DNA of 34,193 nt, from contig JAQXOR010000016.1 of NCBI GenBank assembly GCA_029099805.1, positions 1 through 34,193 on the forward strand, read 5' to 3'. Shown here one piece after another: positions 30,196-34,193 of the stretch (its first letter is position 1; every line of letters starts with the position of its first letter). Origin of the DNA: Lachnospiraceae bacterium. Its GTDB lineage: Bacteria; Bacillota; Clostridia; Lachnospirales; Lachnospiraceae. Under the pieces are notes generated by a model that saw nothing but the letters and a program-made list of their open reading frames with translations, was not told the DNA's origin and ran no database searches. The position numbers and the translations under genes are program-made.

Positions 30196-30224
30196 CTAAC
30201 AATTTTGTTAGGACTTTTGTCCTA
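30196..30224. repeat. Two overlapping palindromes upstream of the -35
   Basis: CTAACAA-TT-TTGTTAG (30196-30211) and TAGGAC-TTTT-GTCCTA (30209-30224) share TAG. Confidence 0.75.
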
Positions 30225-30316
30225 TTCGGCTTTACGTGCCCGGATGAAAACTGATTTCGGAAGTGTTTGGGGTATCTCATACGTGAGGTTGTGCGCGAGG
30301 TTGTCCGCTATTTTGA

Positions 30317-30355
30317 TTGAGAAATCTTTCGTCTTGTAGTATACTGTTAACAGTA
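30317..30355 (+). promoter_or_regulatory. Promoter with operator-like palindrome for SGNH hydrolase / alpha-xylosidase genes
   Basis: TTGAGA (30317-30322)-17 bp-TATACT (30340-30345); 14-bp perfect palindrome TACTGTTAACAGTA (30342-30355) overlaps the -10. Confidence 0.7.
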
Positions 30356-30416
30356 GGTAATAGTGAATGTGAAAGATGAAATAAGAGATATTTATGTAAA
30401 TACGGAGGACAGATTT

Positions 30417-31526
30417 ATGAAGGAATCTCATTTGCAGGAATGGCTGGCACCGGTTTGGAAGGGTGGAGAAATCTACGAGGAATCCGTGTGCTTTTATGAG
30501 GATGCAACGGGAAAAGAGCAGGGTGGGCATCTTTTGTATATGCCGAAGAAAATCAGTAAGGTTACGAATCATGACGGAACAGTAGAATATGAGGAACAGA
30601 AGGATTACGAAGTGACAGAGTACGGAATCAGGCGTACCGAGGGCAGCAGGATTCCGGTGCTTGCGAGGGCAGAGTATTGTGAAAGCTATACCGGACAGCC
30701 TTGGGCGGGATGGCTTTGCATGCCGGGCAAGGAGCAGTTTGTCCGTATTCTGCCGAATGTGTATACTTATCAGACGTTGGTAACGTATGAGGCAGAGGGG
30801 GCATGGACCGGCTGTATCCCGGAGCGTCAGGGGGAGAAGCTGGTACGTACCTATGAGAAGCTGGAAGCCGGAGAACCGCTTCATATTGTTTTTTTCGGGG
30901 ACAGTATTACAGCAGGCTGGGAGGCAAGCGGTGCCGATGAACCGGCAGTCGATATGGGCTCTCTTGCACCGATGAAGGTGCAGTCTGACCGTTACCCGTA
31001 TCTACCTGTTTGGGCGGAGCTGGTGACAGGAAAGCTTCGTGAGGCATACCCACAGGCGACGATTACAAAGGATAATCTGTCCTCCGGCGGTTCCACGGCA
31101 AAATGGGGCGTAGAGCATGTGACGGAATTATTTGACCGTGTCGATACTCCGGATTTGGTATTTATCGGCTTCGGAATGAATTGTATGTGGGACCCCGCAG
31201 AGGAATTCATGGGATATATCGAAACCATTATGAACGAGCTGCGCGGAAGAAACCCGAAGTGCGAGTTCGTTCTTTACCCGGCCATGACTGCCAACAGGGA
31301 GATTGAGACCTATCAGAATGAGTTTATGCTAACCTACGAGAAGAACTTACAGGACTATGCGGAGAAACACTCCGGTGTGATAGCGGCTCCGGTACACAGT
31401 ATGTTTAAAGAAATGGAAAAACGGGGGAAAACCTATTACGAATACAGCGGAAACTGTGTGAATCACCCGAATGATTTTGCGATTCGTTTATATGGACAGA
31501 CGATATGGGAGACGCTTTGCAAGTAG
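30417..31526 (+). CDS. SGNH/GDSL hydrolase family protein (probable carbohydrate esterase)
   Basis: HIVFFGDSITAGWEASG block I, NLSSGGSTAKWG, VFIGFGMNCMWDP, VNHPNDFAIRLYGQ; ATG 30417 behind GGAGG. Confidence 0.87.
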   Translation: MKESHLQEWLAPVWKGGEIYEESVCFYEDATGKEQGGHLLYMPKKISKVTNHDGTVEYEEQKDYEVTEYGIRRTEGSRIPVLARAEYCESYTGQPWAGWLCMPGKEQFVRILPNVYTYQTLVTYEAEGAWTGCIPERQGEKLVRTYEKLEAGEPLHIVFFGDSITAGWEASGADEPAVDMGSLAPMKVQSDRYPYLPVWAELVTGKLREAYPQATITKDNLSSGGSTAKWGVEHVTELFDRVDTPDLVFIGFGMNCMWDPAEEFMGYIETIMNELRGRNPKCEFVLYPAMTANREIETYQNEFMLTYEKNLQDYAEKHSGVIAAPVHSMFKEMEKRGKTYYEYSGNCVNHPNDFAIRLYGQTIWETLCK

Positions 31527-31612
31527 AGGTATAACTCATGGCTGTAGTAGCGAATGACCGCAAAGGCTGTAGCAGGCCGATGAGGACAAATTTTTTAAAG
31601 AGGAGAAGGCGT

Positions 31613-33943
31613 ATGAAATTTAACAACGGATGCTGGTTACAGAAGGAAGGCTGTCAGTGCTTTGCACCGGCGGAGGCCTATTTTACAAAGGTGACGGAGA
31701 CCGAGGTGACGATTTGTGCACCGACTAGTCGTGTTTACAATAAGGGGTGTACGCTTGGCGGAATTAATCTGACGGTAAAGATTACTTCTCCGAGAGAGGA
31801 TGTACTCCGCGTACAGACCTATCATCATCTGGGGGCGGTTGTGACAGAACCGGCATTTGAGCTGAATCTGCAGGAAATGCCGCTCGCGGTAACGGAAACG
31901 GATGAAAGGATAGTGGTAGAAAGCGGAAAGCTGAGTCTTACGATTACGAAAAATCCGTGGTCCATGGTGTATGCAAGAGACGGTAAGGTACTGACGAAAA
32001 GCTCCGGCAAGGACCTTGCACTGATGAAGACAAACTGGAAGGGCGATTATTATGATAAGGGCGACAATGTGGATACCTACATGCGCCAGCAGCTTACACT
32101 CGGAGTAGGCGAGCTCCTTTACGGCACTGGCGAGCATTTTACGCCGTTTGTGAAAAACGGGCAGAGCATTGATATCTGGAATGAGGACGGCGGTACAAGT
32201 ACGGAGCAGGCATACAAAAATATTCCGTTTTATCTCTCAAACCGTAATTACGGTGTGCTTGTAAATCACCCGGAGCGGGTATCCTTTGAGCTCGGCACCG
32301 AAATGGTAACAAGAGCGGAGTTCTCGGTCGAGGGCGGGTATTTGGATTATTTCCTTTTCGGCGGTGACTCCATGAAGGATGTGCTTGTGGCATATACGGA
32401 TTTGACCGGAAAGCCGTCGCTTCCGGCACCGTGGACCTTCGGACTGTGGTTGTCCACGTCCTTTACTACAAGCTACGACGAAGCAACGGTTATGAGCTTT
32501 ATCGACGGGATGCTTGACCGTGGGATTCCGCTTCGGACGTTTCACTTTGACTGCTGCTGGATGAAGGAATTTCACTGGTCGGACTTTGTGTGGGATGAGC
32601 GTGTGTTCCCGGACCCGGTGGGCATGTTGAAACGAATCAAAGAAAAGGGCTTAAATATCTGTGTCTGGATTAATTCTTATATCGGGCAGGAGTCCAAGCT
32701 GTTTAAGGAAGGAATGGAAAAGGGCTACTTTATCAAGCGGCCGAACGGGCAGGTGTTCCAGTGGGATATGTGGCAGCCGGGCATGGCGATTGTAGACTTT
32801 ACGAATCCGGCGGCGTATGCATGGTTCCAGGAAAAGCTGGAAGTGCTGTTAGAGATGGGTGTGGACTGCTTTAAGACGGACTTCGGTGAACGGATTCCGA
32901 CGGATGTGGTGTATTTTGACGGTTCCGACCCAAAGAAAATGCACAATTATTATACCTATCTGTACAATAAATGTGTGTATGAGCTTCTGGAGCGGAAACG
33001 CGGAAAGGGCGAGGCGGTATTATTTGCCCGTTCCGCGACAGTGGGTGGTCAGAAATTCCCGGTACACTGGGGCGGTGACTGTTGGTCGGATTATGAGTCC
33101 ATGGAGGAGAGCCTGCGGGGCGGATTGTCCCTGATGATGAGCGGCTTCGGCTTCTGGGCTCATGATATCGGCGGCTTTGAGCATACCTCAACACCGGACG
33201 TATACAAACGCTGGGTGGCATTCGGCCTGCTCTCCTCCCACAGTCGTCTGCACGGAAGTACGTCATACCGCGTGCCGTGGGTGTACGACGAAGAGGCGGT
33301 GGATGTGTGCAGATTCTTTACCCGCTTGAAGGCAAGGCTGATGCCGTACCTGTATGAAACGGCAATCTATACAAGCAAAACCGGTATCCCGACCATGCGC
33401 AGTATGGTGTTGGAATTTAGCGGGGACAGAAATTGCAGCTATCTGGACAAGCAATATATGCTGGGCGACAGCCTTTTAGTGGCACCGCTGTTTAGTGAGG
33501 ATGGCATCGCCGAATACTACCTGCCGGAAGGAAGATGGACGAACTTTTTCACCGGCAAAGTCGTAGAGGGCGGCAAATGGTACACCGAGCACCACGATTA
33601 CTTCAGCCTTCCACTCATGGTAAAGGAGGGCTCCGTTATCGCACTCGGCGCAAGAGACGACAAGCCGGACTATGACTACGCGGATGGTGTGGAACTGCGG
33701 ATTTATGAGCTTTCTGACGGCACGACGACAGAAAAGTCCGTGTACGGCATGGATAAAAAGGAAGAGCTGAAAATGGTTGTCAGTCAGGAAGACGGAAGGA
33801 TTACGATTGAGACAGAGGCGAAGAAACCGTATACCGTGAGATTGGTGAACCGGAAGGTAAGTTCTGTGGAAGGCGCAGAGGTAAGGTATGATGGGGAAGA
33901 TACGGTGGTAACAGGAAAGCCAGGACGTATGGTGCTTGCATAG
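31613..33943 (+). CDS. yicI: GH31 alpha-xylosidase (YicI-like)
   Basis: WTFGLWLSTSFTTSYDEATVMSFIDGMLDRGIPLRTFHFDCCWMKEFHWSDFVWDERVFPDP; GVDCFKTDFGERIPTDVVYFDGSDP; RSATVGGQKFPVHWGGDCWSDYESM. SD AGGAGAAGG before ATG 31613. Confidence 0.93.
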   Translation: MKFNNGCWLQKEGCQCFAPAEAYFTKVTETEVTICAPTSRVYNKGCTLGGINLTVKITSPREDVLRVQTYHHLGAVVTEPAFELNLQEMPLAVTETDERIVVESGKLSLTITKNPWSMVYARDGKVLTKSSGKDLALMKTNWKGDYYDKGDNVDTYMRQQLTLGVGELLYGTGEHFTPFVKNGQSIDIWNEDGGTSTEQAYKNIPFYLSNRNYGVLVNHPERVSFELGTEMVTRAEFSVEGGYLDYFLFGGDSMKDVLVAYTDLTGKPSLPAPWTFGLWLSTSFTTSYDEATVMSFIDGMLDRGIPLRTFHFDCCWMKEFHWSDFVWDERVFPDPVGMLKRIKEKGLNICVWINSYIGQESKLFKEGMEKGYFIKRPNGQVFQWDMWQPGMAIVDFTNPAAYAWFQEKLEVLLEMGVDCFKTDFGERIPTDVVYFDGSDPKKMHNYYTYLYNKCVYELLERKRGKGEAVLFARSATVGGQKFPVHWGGDCWSDYESMEESLRGGLSLMMSGFGFWAHDIGGFEHTSTPDVYKRWVAFGLLSSHSRLHGSTSYRVPWVYDEEAVDVCRFFTRLKARLMPYLYETAIYTSKTGIPTMRSMVLEFSGDRNCSYLDKQYMLGDSLLVAPLFSEDGIAEYYLPEGRWTNFFTGKVVEGGKWYTEHHDYFSLPLMVKEGSVIALGARDDKPDYDYADGVELRIYELSDGTTTEKSVYGMDKKEELKMVVSQEDGRITIETEAKKPYTVRLVNRKVSSVEGAEVRYDGEDTVVTGKPGRMVLA

Positions 33944-34057
33944 GGAATAAGGTGGCACTGTAGTAAAAGTGGCATAAAGGTTGATAGGACCTGATAAGCA
34001 GTCTGTGTAGTTGCTATTCGCATTCTCTGAAATGCAATAATATAAGCCACGGTGGAT

Positions 34058-34193
34058 TGAACCGACCTCCAAAAGTTAGACCCAAAATCAGACAATTGGG
34101 AGACTGGTTTAAATACCGTGGTTTTTCTGCTATAATAGGGCAAAGTTTGGGACTTTGGAATTGTTACGCAAAATGAAAGATTTTGTAATTTCT
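34058..34193 (+). mobile_element. IS3-family-like terminus (element runs off the window)
   Basis: TGAACCGACCTCCAAAAGTTAGAC resembles IS3/IS150-type terminal repeats; imperfect hairpin CTCCAAAAGTTAGACC..CAGACAATTGGGAG; extended -10 TGCTATAAT (34128-34136) points into the element. Confidence 0.65.

Noticed and set aside
30222-30884. 220-aa minus-strand ORF ending ...YEIPQTLPKSVFIRARKAE
   Set aside because: Most of it is antisense to the SGNH hydrolase and no plausible start/SD exists for the intergenic tail; a gene remnant is possible but not supported.

Overview
The window looks like a Lachnospiraceae/Clostridia-type chromosome segment; this placement is inferred from gene content and codon style, not a database match. 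Core genes are prfB (with a visible programmed +1 frameshift), cheW, uvrB-uvrA (with a LexA/SOS-box-like dyad upstream), tRNA-Trp, yfbR-like, guaA and an rsmH paralogue with an N-terminal extension. Plant-polysaccharide genes are an AraC regulator divergent from a GH127/DUF1680 enzyme, a feruloyl-esterase-like lipoprotein, and an SGNH hydrolase followed by a GH31 alpha-xylosidase. There are two classical chemoreceptor genes, one split by an in-frame TAA, and an [FeFe]-hydrogenase-like/Fe-S/MCP fusion that is probably a redox or H2 sensor. A small ferredoxin gene absent from the ORF track lies beside it. Further genes are HAD, adenylate-kinase-like and NUDIX proteins, a Bce-like two-component pair whose receiver looks internally shortened, and a degraded MerR/GyrI-like gene. 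The window ends in an IS3-like terminus. The best leads for something under-described are: (1) an HPr-kinase-like gene followed by a stand-alone lasso-cyclase-like N-terminal domain, plus a distant small peptide gene with a paeninodin-like leader and a Cys-rich C-terminus behind a consensus promoter packed with palindromes; (2) the hydrogenase-like chemoreceptor with its structured leader; (3) a possible translational toggle (SD - hairpin - ATG) upstream of the FAD-dependent protein. All family calls are by eye from translated motifs; no searches were run.
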